A stretch of 64,000 bases of DNA from Emiliania huxleyi CCMP1516 (taxonomy: Eukaryota; Haptophyta; Isochrysidales; Noelaerhabdaceae). The DNA lies in assembly GCF_000372725.1 (NCBI RefSeq), contig NW_005201792.1, positions 718,933-782,932 of the forward strand, written 5' to 3'. Positions 10,527 through 20,397 of the stretch are shown here, one piece after another; position 1 is the stretch's first letter; every line of letters begins with the position of its first letter. The position numbers were made by a program, and so were the translations under genes. The notes beneath the pieces were generated by a model. The model saw only the letters and a program-made list of their open reading frames with translations. It ran no database searches and had not been told where the DNA came from.

Positions 10527-13043
10527 AGCATCAGGCACCCGCTCGGAGGTGCTCCGCTCTCAACCATTCTCGGCCCCTCACCCGCCGAGTCGGCCGCAAA
10601 GCGCGCTCTCGCGTGGCTGGCCGACGAGGAGCGGCGCGAGCACCAGCTCCGTGAGACGCTTACCCGGCTCGCGCTCTCGATTGTGCGTCGCCCCTCACCC
10701 GGCGGCGGCAGCGGCCCGTTGGATGCGGGCAGTCGTTGGGCCGGCAACGTGGGCGGTCTCGAGTTCATGCTGCTCGTCTCGCGCAGGAGCGGCCCGCTGC
10801 TCGAGGCGGTGGGGGTACGGCCCGGTGTCGGCGCGACACAGCTCGAGGGCCGCATGCTAAAGCCAGGCGCGTGCGTTGGCGCACCGCGCCTGCTGCTGTC
10901 AGAGGTGCAGACGTTGGTGGGGCCGCCGCAGGAGATCTCGCGCCTCGAGCTGGCGCTCGAGGGCGAGCACGAGCTGCGCGGCCGCCTCTTCGCCGGCGAG
11001 AGCGGCGAGGCGCAGGTGGTACTCTCCCTCGCAGCCACTGCCGCCGGGGCAAAGGCGGCGGCAGCGGCGCCTGGCGTGGGCGCTGACCTGGGTGGGGGCA
11101 GCGCGTGGACGTGTATCCCGGTGCCGCCGAGTTGCGGCGGTGAGGCAGCGACGAGCGGCCGCACTGCGGGCGCGGGCGGGCCGACAGGGCGGCTGGAGGC
11201 GGAGAGGGCTGAGGAGGCGGAGGCGGAGACGGCGGCCAATGATGAGACAGAGGCGGAGGCGGAGGAGGAGGGGGCGGTGAAGGCGGCGGCGGCGGCGGCC
11301 AGATCGATTGCTGCCGCGGGTAAGGCGAATACGGCGGGTACGGCGACAGGGCCGGTGCCGGGAGAGGCGGCTAGAGAGGCGGCGGCGGGAAGGGCGGCGG
11401 TGGCGACGGCGGCGGGGCCACCAAATGACGTGGCGGCAAAACCGGCGGCGGCGGCAGGCCGCTCCCTGTGCGACGGATCGACGCCATCGGCGAGCGGCTC
11501 GCCGGCGGTGGCCGCTGCGCGCGGCAGCACGCCCCGCGCGCGCACGCAGACGGACGAGGAGAAGGAGGAGGGGTCGGGCGAGGTGAGACTCCTCCCTCCG
11601 AGACGCCTGCGAGACGCCTGCGAGACGCCTGCGAGACGCTTGCAGACACCCCTCGTCGCTACCGGCGCGTGCACGCTCGTCCCATATCTCTGCCTCTCCC
11701 ATCCTGCTCCCTCCTCCCAAATTCCTCAGGTTGGTCGCGGCCTGTGCGCAGACGAGATTTTGGCGATGGGCTTCGAGCCTGACAAAGTCGCCGCAGCCAT
11801 GGCACGCGGCACTCCCGAGACGCTTCTGAGACCCCTTTCGAGACGCCTGCTCGCCGGCGTGCGTAGCACACCGCCCGCGCCCCTCCGGTGGCGCTCTCTT
11901 GACCGCCACGCCCACGCCGCGCTTGCGACACGCCCGCGACACGCCCACACCTCGCCCGCGACACGCCCGCGACACGTCCATGACACGCTCCCAGGCGGCG
12001 TGCGGCGGCGACGCCACCGCTGCGCTCGATGTGCTGATGGACCAGGCCGCAGGGTTGGAGCAGCCGGAGCCGCTGCGCGCTTCGCCGCCGCCGCCGCTGC
12101 TTCCGCTGCCGCCACCGGCGACAGAGCCTTGCGAACAGCCGAGCCCGTCGCAGCTGCCGCTCCCCTCCTCTTCGGAGCAGAGCACCGGCAACCCGCTCCT
12201 AGACGCGGGGTCCGTGTCCCGGCGTACTCAAATCTTCAAACCCCCGCCCCCCCGTCCCCCCGCCCCCCCCCCTCTCGTCTTCAACTCGCAGGCATCCGCT
12301 CCTACTTCAGCCGCTGCGGACCGCCCTCGTCCTCGCGCCCGCGCGGCGCCGGCCCGTCACACAGCACGGCGAGCGCAAAGAACAAGCGGCCGAGCCAGCC
12401 CTCCGGCCGCCGGCCGCACGCCACAGGAGGCAAGCGGGCGGCGCCGAGTGTGCCGCGAGCGACGTATGCCGAGTGCCCCGGCTGCGGGCAGCAGATCCCC
12501 GTCAGTTTCCTCGACGAGCACCTCGAGTTCGCATGCTCGTCGCGGCCGGCGGCCGGCGGCGCGGGCACGTCCGGCGTGGGATTGTCGTGGCTTGCGCCGA
12601 CGGCCTTGCCCGAGGCAGCCGCCACTGTGGCAGCGGTGGCAGCGGCTGCAGCGACGGCGGCGGCAGCGGGGCCGCCGCCTCCACCGCGGCCTCTCTTCTC
12701 TCCGGCCGCCTCGCAGAGCACGTCTTCGCCAGACTCTCAGGCTGTGTGCGACTCTGCGGGCGGCGCGGCGGCGGCGAGAGGGCAGCACGGGGCGTCCGAG
12801 GCGCCCTCCTCGCAGCCGGAGCCCGGCCTCTACCTGCCGGCGGAGGCGCCGTTTGCGATCCATCACTCTCAGGCCTACCGGCGCGGACAGTGCCGCCAGA
12901 TGGGGACGCGAGACGGGAGTGTGGGGCCGGCGGCGACGCTCCCACCCGCCGCCGGCGCGACATTCCGGGTGCCTGAGACGCCGGCAGGGAGTCAGGCGGC
13001 GTGGTCTCAGGGGCCGCCGACGGAGTCGCAGCCGGGCGAGTGA
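10527..13043 (+). CDS. UBA and UBZ zinc-finger protein (5' end unresolved)
   Basis: Exons traced: open frame from about 10527 to 11582; 11730-11801; 11995-12187; 12292-13043. Donors are GT, GC and GC, and phases agree throughout. A UBA domain is split by the second intron: LAMGFEPDKVAAAM joins AACGGDATAALDVLMD. The third junction creates QSTGIRSYF, close to a PCNA-interacting motif. A Rad18/UBZ-like finger follows: CPGCGQQI...DEHLEFAC (C-x2-C-x11-H-x4-C). Together these suggest ubiquitin reading in DNA-damage tolerance; this is inference. Long Ala/Gly and Pro tracts separate the domains. Introns 1 and 2 contain minisatellites (CGAGACGCCTG and CGCGACACGCC units). No initiator ATG was found, so an upstream exon is likely. 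Confidence 0.55.
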   Translation, partial: SIRHPLGGAPLSTILGPSPAESAAKRALAWLADEERREHQLRETLTRLALSIVRRPSPGGGSGPLDAGSRWAGNVGGLEFMLLVSRRSGPLLEAVGVRPGVGATQLEGRMLKPGACVGAPRLLLSEVQTLVGPPQEISRLELALEGEHELRGRLFAGESGEAQVVLSLAATAAGAKAAAAAPGVGADLGGGSAWTCIPVPPSCGGEAATSGRTAGAGGPTGRLEAERAEEAEAETAANDETEAEAEEEGAVKAAAAAARSIAAAGKANTAGTATGPVPGEAAREAAAGRAAVATAAGPPNDVAAKPAAAAGRSLCDGSTPSASGSPAVAAARGSTPRARTQTDEEKEEGSGEVRLLPPRRLRDACETPARRLQTPLVATGACTLVPYLCLSHPAPSSQIPQVGRGLCADEILAMGFEPDKVAAAMARGTPETLLRPLSRRLLAGVRSTPPAPLRWRSLDRHAHAALATRPRHAHTSPATRPRHVHDTLPGGVRRRRHRCARCADGPGRRVGAAGAAARFAAAAAASAAATGDRALRTAEPVAAAAPLLFGAEHRQPAPRRGVRVPAYSNLQTPAPPSPRPPPSRLQLAGIRSYFSRCGPPSSSRPRGAGPSHSTASAKNKRPSQPSGRRPHATGGKRAAPSVPRATYAECPGCGQQIPVSFLDEHLEFACSSRPAAGGAGTSGVGLSWLAPTALPEAAATVAAVAAAAATAAAAGPPPPPRPLFSPAASQSTSSPDSQAVCDSAGGAAAARGQHGASEAPSSQPEPGLYLPAEAPFAIHHSQAYRRGQCRQMGTRDGSVGPAATLPPAAGATFRVPETPAGSQAAWSQGPPTESQPGE

Positions 13044-13776
13044 GTCATTACCACGGTACGGGGCACCGACGTCCCCCAGCGCGGGAAATACAACAACAAC
13101 ATGTACATGTGCAACAAGTCTATAGTCTACTCGCGAGACTGCTGACTGGTTTCGCGGGTCAATAGAGGACGGGTGCGCGACCCAGTTCCGGTGCCACCCG
13201 ACAGACAATCATGGCGACACCGATACAGACAGCCCAATGAGCAATGTCCCACGCAGCATCACCGCCCCATCAGTTTTGCTTTTGGCTTATTTACCCTCGC
13301 ATCGCGTGCCATGTCGCATGTGCATGTCGCACGGATGAGGCTTGAGGGATGTCGGTCGGACTCGATGTCGCAAAACACGTGCGGTACCGCGGGGGTGCTG
13401 TCTGCTGACTCGTGAGCGGACCCTGCACTGTGGTCTGTGCGGGGTCCGGGGAGAGCAATGTGCGGTGTATGTAGACTGAGTAGACTGTATGATTACATGC
13501 TCAATGCAACGGGGATGCACCACAATACGGATGCTTACACGACACTGCAGTGTATATGCAGACACATTTGTTCTCTGGCCCGCTCGAGGGATGCGGGGGC
13601 GCGACAGATACACGAGATTGTAATTACGAGAGTCGAGGGCACGCGTTCGGTTGTTGTCTCGTGCCGCAGCTATTGCGGCGCTCGGCAAGGGCCGAGCTCA
13701 GTCGTACGGGTTTCGCGCGCCGCGCACGGCCGCGTCTCCAAGACGAGCGGCGAGCGGCGAGCGGCGGCGAGGGCCG
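13044..13776. other. Convergent intergenic, no gene seen
   Basis: Lies between the ends of the UBA/UBZ gene and the CDK. I see no coding exon, RNA gene or repeat here. Confidence 0.5.
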
Positions 13777-15767
13777 CTACAACGGGAGCGGGATCGTGCC
13801 GACGGTCTCCTTGTTGAGGTCCGCGAAGTAGGGGTGGTTGAGCGCGTCCTTGGCGACGATGCGCTCGTTGGGCGTATAGGCGAGCATCTGCGCGACCAGG
13901 TCGACGCCTGTTCACAGGTGTGGAGGTGTGAAGAGAGTGCTAGCCGCCTCGCGCGCGAGGAGGTGCCGCTGCGCCGTTGTCGTCGAGCCGGTCCGGGTGC
14001 GGCATCGCCTGTTGCGCGAGATCAGTCGAGATCAGCCGGGATTGGGCGGTCGCCGGGTGGTCGCTCTCAGTCACTCTCGGCGACGGCGCGGACAGGCGAT
14101 GGGCAGGCGATGGGCAGCGGCGGCGGTGGCAGGACTGCAGGGATGGCTGGCGTGTGTGGCCGAGGTGGCGGGTGGCAGCGCGCCTCGCGCATCGTCTTTG
14201 GGCTCCACTTCGGGAAGTTGGACTTGAAGTCGGGGAGCTGAGAGACGCCCTGCCACATGTTCTCGGTCGGGGTGCCGAGCAGCCTGCGGGGCGGGACGGC
14301 GCACGCGAGTCACATCTCGTCCGAGGAGAGCAGGCGACTCGTTGGAGGAGAGCAGGTGCGGCGGGCGACGGGCGCGAGGGGGGCAGGCGGGAGGCGGCGA
14401 GGGCAAAGGGTGTCCCGCGCCGGAAGATCTTGAAGAGCTCGTCGATCTCCGAGTCGCCGGGCAGGAGCGGGTGGCCCGTCACCATCTCCGGGATGATGGT
14501 GCCGACGGACCTGCAGGACGGTTCCGAGAGGGTTCGGGCAGAGTCCCTGAGAGCAGCCGCGCGACAGCCGAGGGCGCTGCGCGCCAGATGTCGACGGGGC
14601 ACGAGTACTGCTTGGCGCCGAGCAGGATCTCCGGCGCGCGGTACCAGAGCGTCACCACCTCGTGCGTGTACGTGCGCAGCGGCACGGTGAAGGCGCGCGC
14701 GAGCCCAAAGTCTGGAAAGGGGCGCGGCAGGTGGGCAGCGTCAGACTGGCCGGGGAGGGGCGTGGTGGGGAGAGGGGAGAAGCGACAGCCAGGGCGTGTG
14801 GACGGTGCGAAGCGAGGCTCTGGTGGCCACCCGGCACGCGGGAGTGACGACTGGCGTTGAGATGGCCGTGGCAGGCTCTCGGAGGTGTCTCGGACGTGTC
14901 CACCTGCCAGCTTGAGCGTGCCGCGCTTCGGGTCGACGAGCACGTTCTGCGGCTTGAGGTCGCGGTGGAAGATCCGGTGCGAGTGGCACCATTTGAGCCC
15001 GGGGATCTTTTGGTACGTGAACGACTCCCCCCGGCCGGGGGGGGGGGGGGGGGGTTGAGTGCGGCCTCCGCCACTGCAGCACTGTGGCGCTGGCCGGGCG
15101 CAGGCGCGAGCGAGCCTTGATGCAGGCGGCGCTCAACCTGTACTGCAGCGACTTCATGTACTTTTTGAGGTCGTAGTCGCAGTACTCGAAGCATAGGTAC
15201 AGCTTGTTGTCGTTGGGCATGTAGAACACGTCCTTGAGCCTGCGCGCGCGGGGTGTGTGCGTCAGGCCGAGGGACTGCCGCTGCAGACTGCGGGGCGGGC
15301 CCATGACGTGCAGAGGAGAGAGCGCAGAGAGGACATCGCGGGCGGCGCTCACTGGACGACATTCGGGTGCTGCAGCTCCTTGAGCAGGGAGACCTCGCGC
15401 AGCGTGGTGCCCGGCACGCCCTCGTCCTCGCACTCGAGCTTGATCTTTTTGAGCGCGGCCGTCTCGCCGGTCCGCTCGTGCGTCGCTATGTACACCTCGC
15501 CAAAGGTCCCCTCGCCGAGCTTCTGACCCCTCTGCGTGGCGCGGACGGGAGGAGAGCGGGCGAATGAGCGCGCCGGCGGCGGCGGCTGAAGGACGAGGTG
15601 GCGGGAGAGGTATCGCAGAGCCGCCGGCTCGCTGATGCGACTGCGGCCGCCGGCCTCGCACACCAGTGCGCCCCCGCTGCGCGGGCGCCGGCTGCACTCG
15701 GCAGGTTTTGGGCAGAGCGTGGCTATGGCGCCTTCCACAGCCGGAACGATGCGCTGGCGTCGTTCAT
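13777..15767 (-). CDS. Cyclin-dependent kinase (PSTAIRE variant PGTTLRE)
   Basis: Nine exons give 313 aa, normal CDK length: 15732-15767, 15353-15531, 15116-15239, 14904-15024, 14585-14711, 14421-14510, 14184-14283, 13975-14008, 13777-13907. Six of eight donors are GC, and all phases close exactly. Kinase landmarks are GEGTFGEVY (P-loop, residues 18-26), ALKKIK (catalytic Lys), [17 protein letters not shown] (cyclin-binding helix, residues 49-65), [17 protein letters not shown], an activation-loop Thr in [15 protein letters not shown], and a C-lobe ending in LAYTPNERI. It belongs to the CDK1/CDKA/CDKB cell-cycle group; PGTTLRE is nearer the plant CDKB motif PPTTLRE. The inhibitory Tyr after Thr21 is Phe. 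The first exon (12 codons, separated by a 200-bp intron) is the least certain. Confidence 0.9.
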
Positions 15768-17667
15768 GATGCACGCAGAGCTGCTCGTCTGCGCAGAGGG
15801 CGGGTGATGTCACGAGCGCAAGGGCCGCGAGCGCCGTGCCCGCACGCGCGAGTGCACCACGCGTGTCGGGAGGTGCGCGGCGCAGGGCGAGGTAGGAAAG
15901 ACTGTGAAGCTGTGCGTGGCTGTGGGCGCGGCGCGACGGGCCCGCAGCCAGGTTCAGCGGGCGGCTCAACACCGTTGGCTTCAAAGAGAGGCGGGGATGA
16001 GAAAAGAAAGCCGGCCGCTGCCCGCCTGTATTCGGGAGTTGTTCCCACCCTGAGGCCTTAGCCCCTCCTCTTAGAACGGGCCAGGCCCCTGGCTTGGCGG
16101 CACAGAGGGTTTGACTCCGACTCTCGGTCACTCGGTGCCGCCTCTGGGCCCCGCCCCGCTTGTGGGCTGATGTTGGTTGTGTCTTTGACCTCAGAGAGGG
16201 TCCCGGCGCTAGAGGTCCCGCACGTTCCCGCGGCCGGGGGCCCGTCTTGATTCGGCACACACAGAGTTTTGGCACACAGAGGGTCAGGTGGACTAGCCCT
16301 ATACGGACCGGACCGCCATCATGCTTCATTTTGGCGGGGCCACCCCTCCCTACATTTTACAAGTGTGGTTTCAACACGTAACACCACCATTGCTCACATC
16401 CTTTTTCTTATGTGCAAAGAGGGCCCATCCATGATTGTGCGTCTCACCGTCGAAGGGCCGCGCAGCAGATGCGCGGGGACCCAGGGACCTTATGTAACCT
16501 CGATGTCGCCGGACGTCGCGCGCTGCGCATTTCGGCATGCGAAGGCGACGGAGCGTATATTTAGCGCACCGGCCACCCACCTGCTCGAGCTCGAGTGAGC
16601 CCGATTCACAATATAAATGTGAAAACCGCCGACAATCCAAGTTACACGCCGCGCGGGGTTTACAATCGCGCCGGTAAATGTGCTGAAGATGTCACCAGAT
16701 ACCGTGCAACTGGAGTCTGCGACATGTATTGGGCGCGGTCAGGCAAAAATGCGGTACGGCCGCAATCCCTGCGAACTGACGCCGGGAAGGAAAAGAGGGG
16801 CTATCACCTAAAATGCTGGAGAGCTCCCTCGAGAGCTCGTTCGGTTCGGCGCGCCGCGAGACGAACCACAGGACTCTGTCAGAACGGCAGCCCGCCGCTG
16901 GAGCCCTCCCGCTGGAGCTTGCGTTTGGCTCGCGCCTTTGACACAGCGGCGGCGGCCGCCGCCGCCGCCTCGGCCTGCCTCGAGATCTCCACGTACCTAT
17001 TCGAGATGCTGCCGAGAGGTGCCGCATGGCCGACAGGCGTGCTCTCATCGAACTTTTGTGTGGCGCCGCCGCACTGCATTTGTCCACGCTCGTCGGTAGC
17101 CGTCTTCGCCGTCGGCGGAGAGTGCCAGCCCGCAGTGGGCGGATGGCGGCTCCGGCATGCCTTGCGCTTTGAGGGCTGCTCGGCGCCTGGTCGTGCGCCG
17201 CTGGTCGAGACGTCGTGCCCGATTTGTCACGCTCTCTCTCCCGGGTAGAATTTCTTTTTCTTCTGTCATAACCCAATGAAACTTTTTTGCTGAATTTTTT
17301 GGTCTTTTTGCTGAATAGGCAGTCCTAGTCTCTAATAACACATCTCCCACAGACAGCGACCTCTCATTCGCTCGTCCGCGCCCGTCACTGCTAGTCGGGG
17401 CACTCCCGGCGTGCGGCCCGGTCCCGGTCGTCACTCCGGTTGCTCGTGTTCACACACCGTCAGAAGACAGAACTCAGCTCCGCTGGATTCAGTGTCTGAG
17501 ACTTGGGCATCTTACACAACTTTTGTAGTAGAGCACAATGGCACCCTTGGATCAAGTGGATCACTTAATTAATAGACCGTAATATAGACCCCCGTTTTCG
17601 GCCGCCGCGGCCGGAGAGCACCCCCGTCGCCCCCGGGGCCCGTCGACACCCCAGGGGGCGCCCTCTG
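15768..17667. other. Intergenic, at most a small minus-strand gene
   Basis: No recognised domain. The best coding-like stretch is minus-strand 16879-17079, encoding PLGSISNRYVEISRQAEA then an Ala run, a basic segment and a stop. It could be a terminal exon of a small protein, but no partner exon was found. AT-richer sequence at 17250-17330 and 17540-17580 looks like 3' flanking sequence. Confidence 0.3.
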
Positions 17668-18594
17668 TCAGATGCTCAGGCCGGGCTCCCGATCGATGAT
17701 GTGTGCCCGCTTCAGGGCGCAGCAGAGGGCGTGCGACCCGACGCCAAAGGCCAGGGCGATGGGCCCGGGGAGCCATTCGTACCAGTCGAGGCAGTCCGTG
17801 TCGCCGAGGTCGCATGCGGAGCCGCCGTCCTTGCTCCCCGCGACCGAGCCGTCGCCGACCAGGTACACGTGGCCGAAGGCCGAGCCGACGCACGCGGCGG
17901 AGGCGAGGAGGAACCAGGTGCAGCCGACGCAGCGTGCAAAGCAGCACGGGACCAGCTCGGCATACTTGTACGCATCGGATCGCTCGTCCTTGCGCCGCAC
18001 GGTATCGTCATAGATGTCGTACGTGGCGAAGGTCATGTTGACGGCGCCGATGAACAGCAAAGCCGTCTCCAGTGCGTAGGAGGTCTCTGTCGTGTCTAGG
18101 GTGAAGTCGAGGACAGTGAGCGCGCCGACGACGACTCCGAAAATGGTAGCGAGGCCGATGAGGAGACAGCGCTCGCTCAGGCCCTTAGCAACGCCGCAGA
18201 CCGCAAAGAAGAGCGCGATAACCAGCGCGACCACCACCACGCATCCGCAGACCTTGGCGCCCGTAGGCCAAGCGGTGGCGAGGACAAGCCCGCAGCCCCA
18301 CAGCGTTGAACCGAGATACCCCGCCGGGAGCACCATGCACTTGATAAAGTACACTCGTCGCTGCGTAGACGACACGGAGTACGTGCAGAGGCCGCCTTCG
18401 TTCCAGGCTACCTCGATGCCCGTCACCCGTTGGCAGCAGAGCGTGGCCGCCGTCGCGTGCGAGAATTCGTGCAGAAACACGGCGAAGAGCTTGAGCGGCT
18501 TGAAGATCGGCGTTCGCCACAGTAAGAAGGTTGTAGCGACGAAGCAGAGGAAGCTGAGGAGGAAGGACTGTTGAGCCTCATTACAGCAGTCCAT
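17668..18594 (-). CDS. M50B-like integral membrane metallopeptidase
   Basis: Intronless, 308 aa from the ATG at 18594; the frame is open further upstream but that part lacks membrane character. The family mark is HEFSH at residues 42-46 inside a hydrophobic helix (FAVFLHEFSHATAA), followed by GGLCTYSV and PAGYLGS, as in the Peptidase_M50B group. LDFTLDTTETS could provide the third zinc ligand on a later helix. About seven hydrophobic segments and a Cys-rich C-terminal half are visible. M50-type proteases cut within membranes. A non-proteolytic membrane role is possible because the third ligand is not proven. Confidence 0.7.
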   Translation of the reverse strand: MDCCNEAQQSFLLSFLCFVATTFLLWRTPIFKPLKLFAVFLHEFSHATAATLCCQRVTGIEVAWNEGGLCTYSVSSTQRRVYFIKCMVLPAGYLGSTLWGCGLVLATAWPTGAKVCGCVVVVALVIALFFAVCGVAKGLSERCLLIGLATIFGVVVGALTVLDFTLDTTETSYALETALLFIGAVNMTFATYDIYDDTVRRKDERSDAYKYAELVPCCFARCVGCTWFLLASAACVGSAFGHVYLVGDGSVAGSKDGGSACDLGDTDCLDWYEWLPGPIALAFGVGSHALCCALKRAHIIDREPGLSI

Positions 18595-18819
18595 TGAGAA
18601 CCTCGTCGGAGCACAGGTGGTTCTCAGACCTCTTAGCCGTGTCTGGGATCGTGCTTGCTGTCGCGTTGGAGCAAGAGCGAACACAGCGAGCGAAACACAG
18701 CGTGGTCGCCGCAGCAAATATCTCAGGAGAGAAAAAAATAAAAATAAAATATTCTTACCTTCAAGCCCCCCTCCGAGACTAGGGACAGAACCACACCAGT
18801 ATCAGACCAGCGGGACTGC

Positions 18820-19045
18820 GCCTCGCCCCCACTTGCCCTGACTGCACAGGATAGCGTGCCCCGATAACGGCGACACATAGTGGGGGACACTGCGCAAGGA
18901 GGGGGTGCGAAGCCTAAGATTGGGGTTCTAGGTGGTGGGACCATGAGGGGGGGAGGGCGGGGTCCTGTGGGGGTGAAATGTTGCGCGGCGAATTCGAACC
19001 TACCCCCTCGCCGCGCCGATCCTCACACGGAGGGTAAAAGGGTAA
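18820..19045 (-). repeat. Dispersed repeat R2, inverted copy
   Basis: Reverse-complement match to 43310-43475, sharing GCCCCCACTTGCCCTGACTG, CGACACATAG, GGGGGACACTGCGCAAGGAG and CGCGCCGATCCTC. This copy carries extra internal sequence (about 18910-19000) absent from the other. Confidence 0.75.
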
Positions 19046-19261
19046 AACCCTGTGGGAGAAAACCCCTCCGCGGTCGGCAGTCTTCAGAGTGGACCCCCCC
19101 CTCCCCAGCCTCCCCTGTTCGTTTGTCGCACCCCCCCCCCCCGCTCCCCATCGGTGACTCGCGAAGGACACGGACACTCGGGGTGGGGGGGGAGGGGTCC
19201 CCCAGAGAGGGGGCTTTGGGGCCTTGTTGAGTCAATCTCCCCCCCAGAGGGGCCTCGCGTT

Positions 19262-19496
19262 GGGTCGATCTCGGGTCGATCTCGGGTCGATCTCGGGTCG
19301 ATCTCGGGTCGATCTCGGCCACCGCGGTCGAGTAGCCTAGGTGAGGAGGGTGAGGCGAGGTGAGGCGAGGTGAGGCGAGGTGAGGCGAGATGAGGCGAGA
19401 TGGGGCGAGATGGGGCGAGATGGGGCGAGATGGGGCGAGATGGGGCGAGATTGGGCGAGATTGGGCGAGATTGGGCGAGATTGGGCGAGATGGATG
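19262..19496. repeat. Block of adjacent minisatellites (11-bp and 10-bp units)
   Basis: Five copies of GGGTCGATCTC at 19262-19318 are followed from about 19338 by a 10-bp array. The array changes stepwise from GGTGAGGCGA to GATGGGGCGA to GATTGGGCGA. Just downstream (19510-19640) GCCTGGAGGGAGCCAGCTTG-like units repeat loosely. Confidence 0.95.
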
Positions 19497-19639
19497 AGAT
19501 ATCGTGAGATGCAGCTCATGCCTGGGGGGAGTCAGCCAAATGCCTGGAGGGAGCATCTTGATGCCTGCAGGGAGCCAGCTTGATGCCTGGAGGGAGCCAG
19601 CTTGATGCCTGGAGGTGCCTGGAGGGAGACAGCTCGATG

Positions 19640-20397
19640 CCTTGGGGAGACCGCTCCGGTGTCCTTTGGTTCCTCTCGGCGACGCCCAATGCGTGCGCCG
19701 GCAGTGGGGAGTGTGCGTGCGCGCGCGTGTGTGAGGTGTGGATTGTGGCAGACTGCTGCTGCTGCTGTGGGCCAGTGTGCTCTGTGTGCAGCGCTGCGCT
19801 GGCGTGTGACGCGCGCGTGCTGTGCGCGTGTGCGTGTTGGATGCGCGTGCGCGTCTGCGTGTGCTGCGCGCGCGCCGCCGGTGTGTGCTGTGTGCTGTAC
19901 TCTGTTGTGCGCCTGTTTGTGCAGCTGGGAGGCGCAGCTTTGGCTGGCAGGGCTGCGCGGTGGGCTGCGGCGTGCTGCGGGTGGTCGTGCGCCTGCCTGA
20001 TGGTGTGCGGCGGCTGCGCAGCCCGCTCGACCGGGCCGTCGGCGGCCCAGGGTGCGAGCATGCCAATGCGCGCTGCATGTGAGGCTGCTGCGCGGCTGGC
20101 GCGTATGTTTCCGTGCGGAGAGGGACGCGCGTATGTGTTCACGCTGCGCGGGCGCGGGCGGGCGTGGAGGGCGGCGCGGTCTCACCGCGGTCCGACGCCG
20201 GTTGGTCATCGGCGTGTCGAGGGCGGGCACGCAGGAGGCCTTGCCGCCATCGCGTTGCCGCGTAGGGGGAAAAACTCAGGACAGAAAAAAACAAAATTCC
20301 TGGCACAACCTCACCTCGGTAGCTACATCCCTGTTCCTCTCTCCTCTGTTCACACGACTGACGACTACAGGCTGACTCACACGACGACGGCCTCTTT
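19640..20397. other. GTGTGC-rich low-complexity intergenic
   Basis: Alternating GT/GC sequence gives long open frames on both strands (Cys/Ala/Arg-rich), but none has domain-like composition. I see no supported gene. Confidence 0.5.

Noticed and set aside
10451..12191. Minus-strand ORFs of more than 400 aa opposite the UBA/UBZ gene
   Set aside because: They are Arg/Ala/Pro-rich antisense shadows of GC-rich coding sequence; the plus strand carries the recognisable UBA and zinc finger.
16595..17248. 217-aa plus-strand ORF
   Set aside because: No domain and mixed composition; the minus-strand reading of 16879-17079 is slightly more protein-like, so neither was called firmly.
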